Shown here: positions 17,513 to 27,211 of the stretch, in pieces
How the letters are laid out: each line of letters opens with the position of its first letter
Numbering within the stretch: position 1 is the first letter of the stretch
Assembly: GCF_001476285.1 (NCBI RefSeq)
Contig: NZ_LDRU01000061.1
Span: 1 to 64,000 of the forward strand
DNA length: 64,000 nt
From: Microbacterium testaceum
GTDB lineage: Bacteria > Actinomycetota > Actinomycetes > Actinomycetales > Microbacteriaceae
Reading direction: 5' to 3'
Made by a program: the position numbers and the translations under genes
The notes under the pieces: model-generated
What the model saw: the letters and a program-made list of their open reading frames with translations, nothing else
Database searches by the model: none
Told to the model about the DNA's origin: nothing

Positions 17513-18764
17513 CAACACCGTGACCCCGCAGGGTCCCGCGACGCCGAAGGGTCCCGTCGGCGGCGGCACCGGCGGCGGTGCCGGCAGCATTCTGCAGTTC
17601 TTCACGTCGCGACTGCGTGAGATCGGCATCTTCATCGCCCTGATCGTCATCGTCCTGCTCTTCCAGGCGCTGACCGGCGGGCGCCTGCTCACCGCGGGCA
17701 ACGTGTCGAACATCATCGTCCAGAACAGCTACATCCTGATCCTCGCGATCGGCATGGTGATGATCATCATCGCCGGACACATCGACCTGTCGGTCGGTTC
17801 GGTCGCCGCCTTCGTCGGTGCGGTCTCGGGTGTGCTGATCGTGCAGTGGGGCCTGCCCTGGTGGCTCGGCATCCTGCTCTCGCTCCTCCTCGGTGCCGTG
17901 GTCGGCATGTGGCAGGGCTTCTGGGTGGCGTACATCGGCATCCCGGCCTTCATCGTGACCCTGGCGGGCATGCTGCTCTTCCGCGGTCTGACCCAGATGA
18001 CCCTGGGCAACACCCAGATCACGCCGTTCCCCACGGAGTACCGCGCGCTGGGCGGCGGCTACCTCTTCCCCGACCTGTTCCCGGCCGCGTCCTCGCCGGC
18101 GGAGTGGATCACCGTCGGCCTCGGCGTGCTGACCCTCGTCCTCTTCGTCGTCTCCCAGGTGCGTCAGCGGGCGAAGCGCGCGGCGCTCGAACTGCAGAAC
18201 GAACCGCAGGTCGCCTTCCTCGTCAAGCTCATCGGCGGCGGCGCCCTGATCGCCTACCTCACCTACCTGCTCGGTGTCGCTCCGGGGTCGCGCGGGACGC
18301 CCATCGTGCTCGTCGTGCTCGGCGTGCTGATCATCGGGTACTCCACGGTCATGAGCCGCAGCGTGTTCGGTCGCCACATCTACGCGATCGGCGGCAACCG
18401 CACCGCCGCGAAGCTGTCGGGCATCAACACCCGTCGCGTCGACTTCCTGCTCTTCGTGAACATGGGCGTCCTCGCGGCCCTGGCGGGCATCGTCTTCACG
18501 GGCCGACTGAACTCCGCCGGCCCCGGCGCCGGAAACCTGTTCGAGCTGGATGCCATCGCCGCCTCGTTCATCGGTGGCGCCGCCGTCCAGGGCGGTGTCG
18601 GCCGCGTGGTCGGCGCGATCGCCGGTGGTCTGGTCATGGGTGTGCTCAACAACGGCATGTCGCTCATGGGTATCTCGACCGACGTCCAGCAGTTCATCAA
18701 GGGTCTCGTGCTCCTTCTGGCCGTGGCCTTCGACGTGTGGAACAAGAACCGCACGCGCGGTTGA
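17499..18764 (+). CDS. mmsB: Multiple-monosaccharide ABC transporter, permease
   Basis: 421 residues with about ten hydrophobic segments. A Gly-rich N-terminal tail ([13 protein letters not shown]) precedes the first one. The BPD_transp_2 signature is visible: [20 protein letters not shown] then [12 protein letters not shown], and [18 protein letters not shown], and late [40 protein letters not shown] and [19 protein letters not shown] cytoplasmic loop between about 205 and 235 is longer than in XylH and typical of GguB/MmsB. It forms the membrane channel for ChvE-delivered sugars. The operon ends at a strong hairpin 11 bp beyond the stop. Confidence 0.94.
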   Translation: MSALDNTVTPQGPATPKGPVGGGTGGGAGSILQFFTSRLREIGIFIALIVIVLLFQALTGGRLLTAGNVSNIIVQNSYILILAIGMVMIIIAGHIDLSVGSVAAFVGAVSGVLIVQWGLPWWLGILLSLLLGAVVGMWQGFWVAYIGIPAFIVTLAGMLLFRGLTQMTLGNTQITPFPTEYRALGGGYLFPDLFPAASSPAEWITVGLGVLTLVLFVVSQVRQRAKRAALELQNEPQVAFLVKLIGGGALIAYLTYLLGVAPGSRGTPIVLVVLGVLIIGYSTVMSRSVFGRHIYAIGGNRTAAKLSGINTRRVDFLLFVNMGVLAALAGIVFTGRLNSAGPGAGNLFELDAIAASFIGGAAVQGGVGRVVGAIAGGLVMGVLNNGMSLMGISTDVQQFIKGLVLLLAVAFDVWNKNRTRG

Positions 18765-18774
18765 TCCACCCCAT

Positions 18775-18810
18775 CGAGACGCCCCGACGCTTCGGCGCCG
18801 GGGCGTCTCG
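18775..18810 (+). terminator. Hairpin terminator after mmsB
   Basis: A perfect 12-bp stem (CGAGACGCCCCG, 18775-18786, paired with 18799-18810) closes a loop that can pair further (GCTTCGGC inside). It is followed by TCGTTCCTGC rather than a clean T-run, as is usual in GC-rich actinobacteria. Confidence 0.7.
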
Positions 18811-18834
18811 TCGTTCCTGCGGCAGGATGGAACG

Positions 18835-20139
18835 GTGACCCCCCGCACGCCCGTCCGCCGCGCCGCCGCGGTGCTCGCCGTGCTCGCGCTGGGACTCGCC
18901 GGTTGCACGGCGACGTCGAACCGGGCGGCCGGCTCGAGCGACGGGGCCGGCGTGATCGGCGTCGCGCTGCCCTCGACCACCGACGCCGGATGGGAGCGCG
19001 CGGGGGAGGCCGTGGCATCCGAACTTCGCGATCGTGGCTACCGCGTCGACCTGGAGTATGCCGCCGACGACGCGCGAACGCAGGCCTCGCAGGTGCAGAA
19101 CATGCTCACCAAGGGGGTGGATGCCGTGATCGTCGCGCCCCTGTCCACCGAGGAGCTCGCGGCGCCCGCCGAACTCGCCGAGGAAGACGGCGTTCCGATC
19201 GCCCTCCTCGGTCGCGGTCTCGCCGTTGCCGGAGGGGGGTTCGCCGCGGTGGTCGAGCCGGAAGAGCTCGGCCGCGCCCAGGCCCAGGCTCTGCTCGACG
19301 CGCTCGACGCGGGGCAGGGGGCGGATGCCACGGACCCGACGCCCGCCCCCGGGACCGAGACCACCGCGACCGAGACGCCCGCGACCGAGACGCCCGAGAG
19401 CGACGCGCCCGAGACGGTCGCACCCGACGACGTCAGCCCGACCTCGCCGGCCGGACCCGTCGAACTGACCATGCTCGCCGGCGCCGCGGACGACGGCTGG
19501 GAACAGCGCCGTCACGCCGCAGCGCTCGACGCCCTGACCCCCGCGGTCGACGAGGGGCGCCTGGTCATTGTGTCGGGCGCGACGTGGGATGAGGCCGCCG
19601 TCGACGCGGATCCGCTCGACGTCTCGGACGCCGCGGAGAAGCGCGTGCGGAACGTCGTCGCGGAGGCGGACGCGCGGGGTGAGACGGCCGGCCGCACGGC
19701 GTTCCTCGCCCTCGGCGACGACGTGACCCGCGGTGTCGTGACCGCGCTGACCACCGACCCGCCCGTCTCCGAGACCGCTTCGCCCACGCCGTCGCCGACG
19801 CCGTCGCCCTCGCCGGCCGCGGAGCGTTCGTCGCCGACCGCCGAACGTCCGGACCCGATCATCGTCGTCTCCGGAGCCGACGTCGGCACCGTGCGCGCCC
19901 TCGAGCAGGGCGCACTCACCGCGACCGTCTTCGTCGACACGCGCGATCTGGCCGCGCCGATCGCCGATGCCGTGGAAGCGCTGCTCGACGAGCGCGAACC
20001 GGCGTCGGACGGCACCGAGCTCCCCGGATCGACGGACGTCCCGGCTGTCGCGGTCGGCCCGCAGACCGTTCGTGCCGACGACATCACGCGTGTCCTGCTC
20101 GACACCGGCTGGATGACCCCCGAAGAGCTTTCGGGATAA
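18835..20139 (+). CDS. Diverged ChvE-like sugar-binding lipoprotein paralogue
   Basis: 434 residues from GTG 18835 (CAGGAT lies 6 nt upstream). Signal and lipobox AVLALGLAGC (Cys24). The core lines up with the ChvE protein one gene away: GVIGVALPSTTDAGWERAGE, YRVDLEYAADDARTQASQVQ, IIVVSGADVGTVRALEQGAL and TVFVDTRDLAAPIADAV, then LDTGWMTPEELSG against [13 protein letters not shown]. Two low-complexity Pro/Thr/Ser/Glu insertions interrupt it at about residues 160-205 and 305-345. Several ChvE sugar-contact regions are altered (AYDRL has become LLGRG). It lies after a terminator and 64 bp before a sensor kinase. It may be a specialised receptor or a decaying duplicate. Confidence 0.75.
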   Translation: MTPRTPVRRAAAVLAVLALGLAGCTATSNRAAGSSDGAGVIGVALPSTTDAGWERAGEAVASELRDRGYRVDLEYAADDARTQASQVQNMLTKGVDAVIVAPLSTEELAAPAELAEEDGVPIALLGRGLAVAGGGFAAVVEPEELGRAQAQALLDALDAGQGADATDPTPAPGTETTATETPATETPESDAPETVAPDDVSPTSPAGPVELTMLAGAADDGWEQRRHAAALDALTPAVDEGRLVIVSGATWDEAAVDADPLDVSDAAEKRVRNVVAEADARGETAGRTAFLALGDDVTRGVVTALTTDPPVSETASPTPSPTPSPSPAAERSSPTAERPDPIIVVSGADVGTVRALEQGALTATVFVDTRDLAAPIADAVEALLDEREPASDGTELPGSTDVPAVAVGPQTVRADDITRVLLDTGWMTPEELSG

Positions 20140-20190
20140 CCCGAACGAGGGCGGGGGCTGCCCGGGCGGTGCGGAGACGAGGCCCACCCC

Positions 20191-20196
20191 TACCGT
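20191..20196 (+). promoter_or_regulatory. Putative -10 box (TACCGT) of the two-component operon
   Basis: TACCGT ends 7 nt before the ATG at 20204. This favours 20204 over the in-frame GTG at 20195 as the start, since the GTG would lie inside the -10 box. Confidence 0.5.
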
Positions 20197-20203
20197 GGAA
20201 CAC

Positions 20204-21574
20204 ATGACCACGGCATCCGTTCTTCCGCCTCCTCCGCCGAACCCGCCCGGACGCGACGACTCCGCGACCATCGCCGCGGACACCGCAGCCCACACCGTGC
20301 CGCTGCCGCCCGTCGAGCCGGCCGTGACCCCCTCGTCCCGTGTGCGCATCGCCACCCCCGGGCGCATCGCCGGGGCCGCGGCCCAGATGGCTGCGCTCGG
20401 CCTCATCGGCCCGATGGTGTTCAGCGCGCTGTTCGGCATGCTGGGCGGCGGCATCGGACTGCTCTTCGCGCTCCTGATCGGCGTCGTCGTTCTCGTCGCC
20501 CTCGTCTACGCCCTCTTCGCAGTGGCCTGGTTCGAGAGGGCCCGTGTCGACGGCCTCTACGGCTTCGGCCTCCCGGCGCTGAGTCCCCGCCGCAGCCCGC
20601 GCCCCGGATTCGTCGGCTTCCTCCACACGGTCTGGCTGCAAGCGATCGACCCCGGCCAGTGGCGCGCGGTGGCCTCGTTCACGATCGGCACGATCCTGGG
20701 CCTGGTCACCCTGACCGCCGCGGGTCTCGTGGCGTGGGGCTTCGCCCTCGCGATCGCCCCGATCGTCGGGTGGCCGGATACGCGCTTCCTCGGCATCTTT
20801 CCGCTCGACGGGTTCGCTGCGCCCCTCGTCGGTGTCATCGCGCTCGTCGCATCGCTCGCCGCCATCGTCGGACTCGCCGTGCTGCACGGCGTGATCGTCC
20901 GCGCGATCTTCGTCCCCTCGCGGGAAGCGGAGCTCGAGGAGCGCGCACGCACCTCCGACACCCGCCGTGCCGGAGCGGTCCGCGCCGCCGAGGTCGAGCG
21001 CACACGCATCGAGCGCGATCTCCACGACGGCGTCCAGCCGCGACTGGTCTCGATCGGCATGACCCTGGGGCTCGCCCAGACCAAGATCGACGACGACCCT
21101 GAGACGGCGAAAGCGCTCGTCGCCGAGGCGCACGCCTCGACCAAGTCGGCGATCACCGAACTCCGGCAGCTGGCCCGTGGCATCCACGCCTCGGTGCTCG
21201 ATGATCGGGGACTGGATGCCGCCCTCTCGGCGCTCGCGTCGCGCTCGCACATCCCCGTGACCCTCGACGTGCGTCTGCCGCGTCGGTGCAGTCGTCCGGC
21301 GGAGGCCGCCGTGTACTTCGCGATCGCCGAGGCCCTGACGAATGCGGCGAAGCACTCCCGGGCGACCGGGTGTCGCGTACACGTCCGCCTCCGCGAGGAC
21401 GGGACCCTCTGGGCCCGGGTCGAGGACGACGGGCTGGGCGGGGCGCGCGTTGTCCCGGGCGGTGGCCTCGACGGCATCGTCAACCGCGTCACCGCCGCCG
21501 GCGGCACGGCGCGCATCGACAGCCCCCAGGGCGGACCCACGACCGTGGAGGTGAGCGTCCCGTGCGCATCCTGA
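20204..21574 (+). CDS. NarL-type sensor histidine kinase
   Basis: 456 residues. A Pro-rich cytoplasmic N-terminus (about 1-55) is followed by four hydrophobic segments between about 58 and 235, an actinobacterial membrane sensor domain without a large outside loop. The dimerisation and phosphoacceptor helix reads ERTRIERDLHDGVQPRLVSI, with His274 phosphorylated. The HATPase region follows with N-box AEALTNAAKHSRATG and G-boxes VEDDGLGGA and GGGLDGIVNRV. The gene overlaps its response regulator by 13 nt. The nearby ChvE-like lipoprotein invites comparison with ChvE-VirA signalling, but no periplasmic docking domain is visible here. Confidence 0.9.
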   Translation: MTTASVLPPPPPNPPGRDDSATIAADTAAHTVPLPPVEPAVTPSSRVRIATPGRIAGAAAQMAALGLIGPMVFSALFGMLGGGIGLLFALLIGVVVLVALVYALFAVAWFERARVDGLYGFGLPALSPRRSPRPGFVGFLHTVWLQAIDPGQWRAVASFTIGTILGLVTLTAAGLVAWGFALAIAPIVGWPDTRFLGIFPLDGFAAPLVGVIALVASLAAIVGLAVLHGVIVRAIFVPSREAELEERARTSDTRRAGAVRAAEVERTRIERDLHDGVQPRLVSIGMTLGLAQTKIDDDPETAKALVAEAHASTKSAITELRQLARGIHASVLDDRGLDAALSALASRSHIPVTLDVRLPRRCSRPAEAAVYFAIAEALTNAAKHSRATGCRVHVRLREDGTLWARVEDDGLGGARVVPGGGLDGIVNRVTAAGGTARIDSPQGGPTTVEVSVPCAS

Positions 21575-22227
21575 TCTGCGAGGACTCCGTGCTGCTGCGC
21601 GAGGGGCTCGTCCGCCTTCTCGCCGACGACGGTCACGAGGTCGTCGCCGCCCTGCCCGACGCCGACGGGCTCCAGGCCGCGGTCGACGAGCACGCCCCCG
21701 ACCTCTGCGTCCTCGACGTGCGGCTTCCGCCGACCTGGACCGACGAGGGCATCCGCGCGGCGATCGCGCTGAGGTCCCGGCATCCGGGACTCGCTGTCCT
21801 CGTCCTCTCGCAGTACGTCGAGGAGCAGTACGCCAGCGACCTGATCGCCGATGGGCAGGGCTCGCTCGGCTACCTGCTGAAGGACCGGGTCGCCGACGTC
21901 CGCGACTTCCTCGACGCGGTCGCCCGCATCAGCGGGGGAGCGACCGTGCTCGACCCCGAGGTCGTCGGCCAGCTCCTCGCCCGTCGCCGTCGTGACGAGC
22001 GTCTGCAGAGCCTGACGGAGCGGGAGCGCAGCGTGCTCGCGCTCATCGCGGAAGGCCGGTCGAACCAGGCCATCGCCGCCGCGCTCTTCGTGAGCGAGGC
22101 CAGCGTCGAGAAGTACATCACCGCCATCTTCACCAAGCTCGGCCTCGAGCAGGACGAGACCGGCAACCGCCGCGTCATCGCCGCCCTCGTGCACCTGGGC
22201 CACGACCACACCGGAGCAACGTCATGA
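21562..22227 (+). CDS. NarL/LuxR-family response regulator
   Basis: 221 residues from GTG 21562, inside the kinase gene's last codons. The receiver domain has the acidic pocket (ICEDS), phosphorylated Asp52 (LCVLDVRLPP), Ser83 (VLVLSQY) and Lys107 (GYLLKDR). The C-terminal LuxR-type helix-turn-helix runs from about 153: LTERERSVLALIAEGRSNQA and SEASVEKYITAIFTKLGL. It would dimerise on phosphorylation by the upstream kinase and control nearby genes, probably including its own operon. Its stop overlaps the DUF4097 gene by 4 nt. Confidence 0.92.
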   Translation: MRILICEDSVLLREGLVRLLADDGHEVVAALPDADGLQAAVDEHAPDLCVLDVRLPPTWTDEGIRAAIALRSRHPGLAVLVLSQYVEEQYASDLIADGQGSLGYLLKDRVADVRDFLDAVARISGGATVLDPEVVGQLLARRRRDERLQSLTERERSVLALIAEGRSNQAIAAALFVSEASVEKYITAIFTKLGLEQDETGNRRVIAALVHLGHDHTGATS

Positions 22228-23072
22228 CCACGCAGACCCCCCTCGAGCCGACCCCCGTCGAGCCGACTCCTCCGCCGGCGCAGACCTCGCGCCGGGGAAC
22301 CGTGCTCGCGGTGTCGATCGTCACGATCGTCGTCGGAGCGATCGCCCTCGTCGGCACGGTGGGCGGCACCGCGATCACCGCGGCGGCCACGCTCGCCGAC
22401 ACGCGATCCGGTGTGAACGCGGGCTCCGTCTCGGCGCGCGGCCTCACCGATCTCTCGGTCGACGTCGCCGGAGGCTCGCTCACGATCGAGTACGGCGATG
22501 GGACCGACGCGACGCTCGAGGCCGGGGGCAATCGACGCGGCGGCTGGACGTTCGAGCGCACGGGCGACACGCTGCGCGTGTCGTCGCCGCGGGGAGCCTT
22601 CGTCGACTGGGACCGGAGCCCGGGCGCGACGCTGACGCTCCCGCGCAGCCTGAAAGGTTCGCCGCTCGACGGGCGCATCGACGTCACGGGCGGGACGCTC
22701 GACCTCGACGCCGAGATGCGCGCGCTGACGGTGAACTTGGCCGGCGGTGCGGTCGACCTGTCCGGGAGCGCCGAGACCCTCGAGGTCACGGTCGCCGGCG
22801 GCGCCGCCACGGCCGACGTCGAGGATGTCGACACGGCGACCTTCGAGGTCGCCGGCGGGGAGCTGACGGCCGGGTTGAGCGGTGCGACCCCCAGCCGCAC
22901 GACGGTCACGGTCACGGCGGGATCCGCCGACATCACACTGCCCGACGACGAGTACCGGGTCGTGAACCAGGACGGTATCGGTTCGGTCGACAACAGCCTG
23001 CGCACCTCGTCGTCGGCGAAGGCCGTCGTCGACGTCGAGGCGGCGCTGGGGCAGGTGTCTCTGTCGTCCTGA
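22224..23072 (+). CDS. DUF4097-type beta-repeat membrane-anchored protein
   Basis: 282 residues, coupled to the response regulator by a 4-nt overlap. A Pro/Thr-rich N-terminus leads to one membrane segment (LAVSIVTIVVGAIALVGTVG, about 29-50). From about 70 onward short beta strands repeat with the pattern VDVAGGSLTIEYGD, VNLAGGAVDLSGS, VTVAGGAATADVED, FEVAGGELTAGLS and VTVTAGSADITLP, the DUF4097 right-handed beta-roll seen in envelope-stress and adhesin-like proteins. It is probably the effector or auxiliary sensor of this two-component system, outside the membrane. Confidence 0.82.
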   Translation: MTTQTPLEPTPVEPTPPPAQTSRRGTVLAVSIVTIVVGAIALVGTVGGTAITAAATLADTRSGVNAGSVSARGLTDLSVDVAGGSLTIEYGDGTDATLEAGGNRRGGWTFERTGDTLRVSSPRGAFVDWDRSPGATLTLPRSLKGSPLDGRIDVTGGTLDLDAEMRALTVNLAGGAVDLSGSAETLEVTVAGGAATADVEDVDTATFEVAGGELTAGLSGATPSRTTVTVTAGSADITLPDDEYRVVNQDGIGSVDNSLRTSSSAKAVVDVEAALGQVSLSS

Positions 23073-23085
23073 GCGTCGCGACGGC

Positions 23086-23127
23086 GCCCGCCTCGTGGAC
23101 CCCGATACGTCGGACCGCGAGGCGGGC
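23086..23127. terminator. Bidirectional hairpin terminator between convergent genes
   Basis: GCCCGCCTCG (23086-23095) pairs perfectly with 23118-23127 across a 22-nt loop. It lies in the 87-bp gap between the convergent DUF4097 and aldehyde dehydrogenase genes and could end both transcripts. Confidence 0.6.
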
Positions 23128-23159
23128 TCGTGTGCATCACGGGGGCGTGGCCCGTGCGG

Positions 23160-24611
23160 TCATCCCCGCAGGTAGACGGTCGCCGTTTCCGTGAAGAACT
23201 CGCGTGCCGCCTGCCCCTGCTCCTTGGGGCCGAGGGCACTGCCGCGGTTCCCTCCGAACGGAACGTGGAGGTCGGCGCCGGCCGAGGCCGAGTTCACGTG
23301 GACCACGCCGACGCGGACCTCCTCGATCGCGGCGAGGGCGCGACCGAGGTCGGTGGTGAAGATCGCCGCCGACAGGCCGTAGTCGCTGTCGTCGACGAGG
23401 CGGAATCCCTCGGCGGCGGAGGCGACGCGGCGGACGGCGACGACCGGTCCGAACAGCTCTTCCCGCCACAGCTCGCCCGGGTTGGATTCGGGGACCTCGA
23501 ACACCGACGGCGGCACGAAGAACCCCTCCGAGAGCGGTCCTTCGCGGTAGGGGCCCGGCGCGACGACCGGACGCGCGTATCCGCTCGCGCGCTCCAGGGC
23601 GGCGTTCACCCTGTCGCGGGCTGCGGCGTCGACGAGCGGGCCGACCTCGATGCCGTCCGCGACCGCGTCACCGACGCGGGCGGCCGCGGTGCGCTCGGCG
23701 AGAGCGGCGAGGAACCGATCGGCGACCGCCTCGTGCACGATCACGCGCGAGGTCGCGGTGCATTTCTGTCCCGCGGCCCGGAAGGCTCCGACGGCGACCT
23801 GCTCGACGGCGAGCTCGAGGTCGGCGTCGTCGAGGACGAGGGCGGCGTTCTTGCCGCCGAGCTCGCCCTGGAACGGCACGCCACGCGCCGCGAGCTGCGC
23901 CGCGATCGCCCGTCCGACGCGCGTGGATCCGGTGAAGGTCACGGCGTCGATGTCGGGGTGCGCGACGAGCGCCTCGCCGACCGCAGCGGTGCCGTTGACG
24001 AGGTTGAGCACCCCGTCGGGGAGACCCGCCTGCTGCAGCGCCTGCGCGAATCGCATCGCCAGGACCGGGACGAAGGTCGCGGGCTTCCACACGATCGTGT
24101 TGCCCCACGCGAGGGCCGGGGCGAGCTTCCACGCGGGGATCGAGAAGGGGAAGTTGAACGGGGTGATCGCCCCGATGACCCCGACGGGGCGACGAACGAC
24201 GAGGATGCGTTCGCCCCGCGTCGGCGACTCGTAGACCTCGCCGGAGGGGCGCTCGACGTCGTGAGCGTGATAGCGGAGGATATTCGCCCCGTGTCCCACC
24301 TCGGCGACCGCCTCGGCGAGGGTCTTGCCCTCCTCGCGGGCGAGTTCGGCTCCCCATTCCTCGGCGTGCGCGGCGGCGATGTCGGCGGCGCCGCGGAGCA
24401 CGGCCGCACGAGCGCGGGCCGGGGTGCGGCTCCAGCTCGCGAACGCGGCGCGCGCGGCCGCGACGGCGCGGTCGACGTCCGCGTGGTCGGCACCGGGACC
24501 GGTGGCCACGATGTCGGACGGACGGCTCGGATTGACGTCGACCAGCTCTTCTCCGCCGCCGGTGACCCAGCGGCCGTCGATGAGGTGCTGCAACAGGGTC
24601 GTGTCGGTCAT
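23160..24611 (-). CDS. NAD(P)-dependent aldehyde dehydrogenase (semialdehyde type)
   Basis: 483 residues. The start ATG overlaps the stop of the upstream acyl-CoA dehydrogenase gene by 4 nt. Rossmann and catalytic features of the ALDH superfamily: ITPFNFPFSIPAWKLAPALA, NTIVWKPA, VTFTGSTRVGRAI, general base Glu250 in GELGGKNAALVLDD, and nucleophile Cys284 in AAGQKCTATSR. The length and GKNAALVL/AGQKCTATSR pattern resemble dioxovalerate and succinate-semialdehyde-type enzymes. As third gene of an aminotransferase / acyl-CoA dehydrogenase / ALDH operon it most likely oxidises the omega-semialdehyde made by the aminotransferase to a dicarboxylate. Chain length is inferred from context only. Confidence 0.88.
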   Translation of the reverse strand: MTDTTLLQHLIDGRWVTGGGEELVDVNPSRPSDIVATGPGADHADVDRAVAAARAAFASWSRTPARARAAVLRGAADIAAAHAEEWGAELAREEGKTLAEAVAEVGHGANILRYHAHDVERPSGEVYESPTRGERILVVRRPVGVIGAITPFNFPFSIPAWKLAPALAWGNTIVWKPATFVPVLAMRFAQALQQAGLPDGVLNLVNGTAAVGEALVAHPDIDAVTFTGSTRVGRAIAAQLAARGVPFQGELGGKNAALVLDDADLELAVEQVAVGAFRAAGQKCTATSRVIVHEAVADRFLAALAERTAAARVGDAVADGIEVGPLVDAAARDRVNAALERASGYARPVVAPGPYREGPLSEGFFVPPSVFEVPESNPGELWREELFGPVVAVRRVASAAEGFRLVDDSDYGLSAAIFTTDLGRALAAIEEVRVGVVHVNSASAGADLHVPFGGNRGSALGPKEQGQAAREFFTETATVYLRG

Positions 24612-25788
24612 CGCTTCTCTCCCTCGGTGACGGAACGGAAGGCCGGAATGCCGGTGAGGTGGGCGCCGAGCACGAGCGTGTGGATCTCGTCGGTGCCCTC
24701 GTAGGTGCGCACCGACTCCAGGTTCGCGGCGTGCCGCATGGGCGAGTACTCGGCGCTCACACCGTTGCCGCCGAGGATCGTCCGCGCCTCCCGTGCCACG
24801 GCGATCGCCGCGCGGGTGTTGCTGAGCTTGGCGACCGAGATCTGATGGGGCGCGAGGCGACCGGCATCCTTCAATCGCCCCAGACGGAGGGCGACCAGCT
24901 GGGCCTTCTCGATCTCGAGGGCCATGTCGACGAGCTTGCTCTGCGTGAGCTGGAACGACGCGATCGGCTGGTTGAACTGCATGCGTTGCCCGGCGTAGGC
25001 GAGCGCGGTCTCGTAGCTGTCGCGCGCGGCCCCGATCACGCCCCACCCGATGCCGTATCGAGCCTCGTTGAGACACGAGAAGGGGGCCCGCAGTCCGCGC
25101 GCCTCGGGGAGCTGCGCGTCCGCCGGGATACGCACGTCCGAGAGAGCGATGTCGCACTGGATCGACGCGCGCATCGACATCTTGGGGGCGATCGGGGTCG
25201 CGGTGAACCCGGGGGTGTCGGTGGGGACCAGGAAGCCGCGGACGCCCTCGTCGGTCTGCGCCCAGATCACGGCGACGTCGGCGATCGAAGCGAGGCCGAT
25301 CCACCTCTTCGCACCGTTGAGCACCCAGTCATCGCCGTCACGGCGGGCGAAAGTGGTCATGCTCGCGGGGTCGGAACCCGAGTTCGGCTCGGTGAGCCCG
25401 AAGCACCCGATCGCCTCGCCGCGTGCCATGGACGGAAGCCAGCGCTGCTTCTGCTCCTCGCTGCCGTGCTTGTGGATCGCGCTCATCGCCAGGGAGCCCT
25501 GCACCGAGACGAACGTGCGGAGTCCGGAGTCGCCGGCCTCGAGCTCCATGGCCGCGAGGCCGTACTCGACGGCGCTGCGACCGGGGCACCCGTACCCCGA
25601 GAGATGCATGCCGAGCAGCCCGAGGGCGGCGAGTTCCGGCACGAGCTCGACGGGGAAATGCGCCCGGTCGTACCAATCGGCGATCGAGGGCTTCACGCGC
25701 TCGTCGACGAACGCCCGCACGCGGGTGCGGACCTCGCGTTCGGCGTCATCGAGCAGGCCGTCGAAGTCGAGCAGGTCGGGAACGGTGC

Positions 25789-25792
<4 letters not shown>
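24608..25792 (-). CDS. gcdH: Glutaryl-CoA dehydrogenase-like acyl-CoA dehydrogenase
   Basis: 394 residues. FAD acyl-CoA dehydrogenase motifs: GCFGLTEPNSGSDPASM, KRWIGLASIADVAVIWAQ, and catalytic Glu365 in TYEGTDEIHTLVLGAHLTG. The segment GYGCPGRSAVEYGL, then ELEAGDSGLRTFVSVQGSL, is characteristic of glutaryl-CoA dehydrogenases; Arg92 matches the arginine that binds the gamma-carboxylate, while the following Ser of the human enzyme is Thr here. LNEARYGIGWGVIGAA and LGRLKDAGRLAPHQISVAKL also agree. It would dehydrogenate and decarboxylate glutaryl-CoA to crotonyl-CoA. Overlaps both neighbours by 4 nt in an operon with the aminotransferase and ALDH. Confidence 0.85.
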
Positions 25793-27123
<1,331 letters not shown>

Positions 27124-27164
27124 GGGGCGACTGTACGGCTCGGCGCGCGAGCATGATCGGGCGG

Positions 27165-27205
27165 TGTGCACGTCGTCGTGACGACTGCTGTGCATCCTGC
27201 ACAAT
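27165..27205. promoter_or_regulatory. Divergent gabT/pucR regulatory region with palindromes
   Basis: The 88-bp gap holds a perfect 6-3-6 palindrome TGTGCATCCTGCACA (27189-27203), a second TGTGCA copy 24 bp upstream (27165-27170), and between them GTCGTCGTGACGAC (27172-27185, 5-4-5). CACAAT (27200-27205), 6 nt before the pucR ATG, could be its -10 box, which overlaps the palindrome and implies autoregulation. Confidence 0.5.
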
Positions 27206-27211
27206 AGGGGA

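Noticed and set aside
14794-17523. Frame of 909 codons overlapping chvE and mmsA
   Set aside because: It is Arg/His-rich, out of frame with two clear transporter genes, and shows no family similarity.
18775-18810. Stem-loop after mmsB considered as a riboswitch
   Set aside because: A simple perfect hairpin right after a stop codon is better explained as a terminator; there is no conserved aptamer-like structure.
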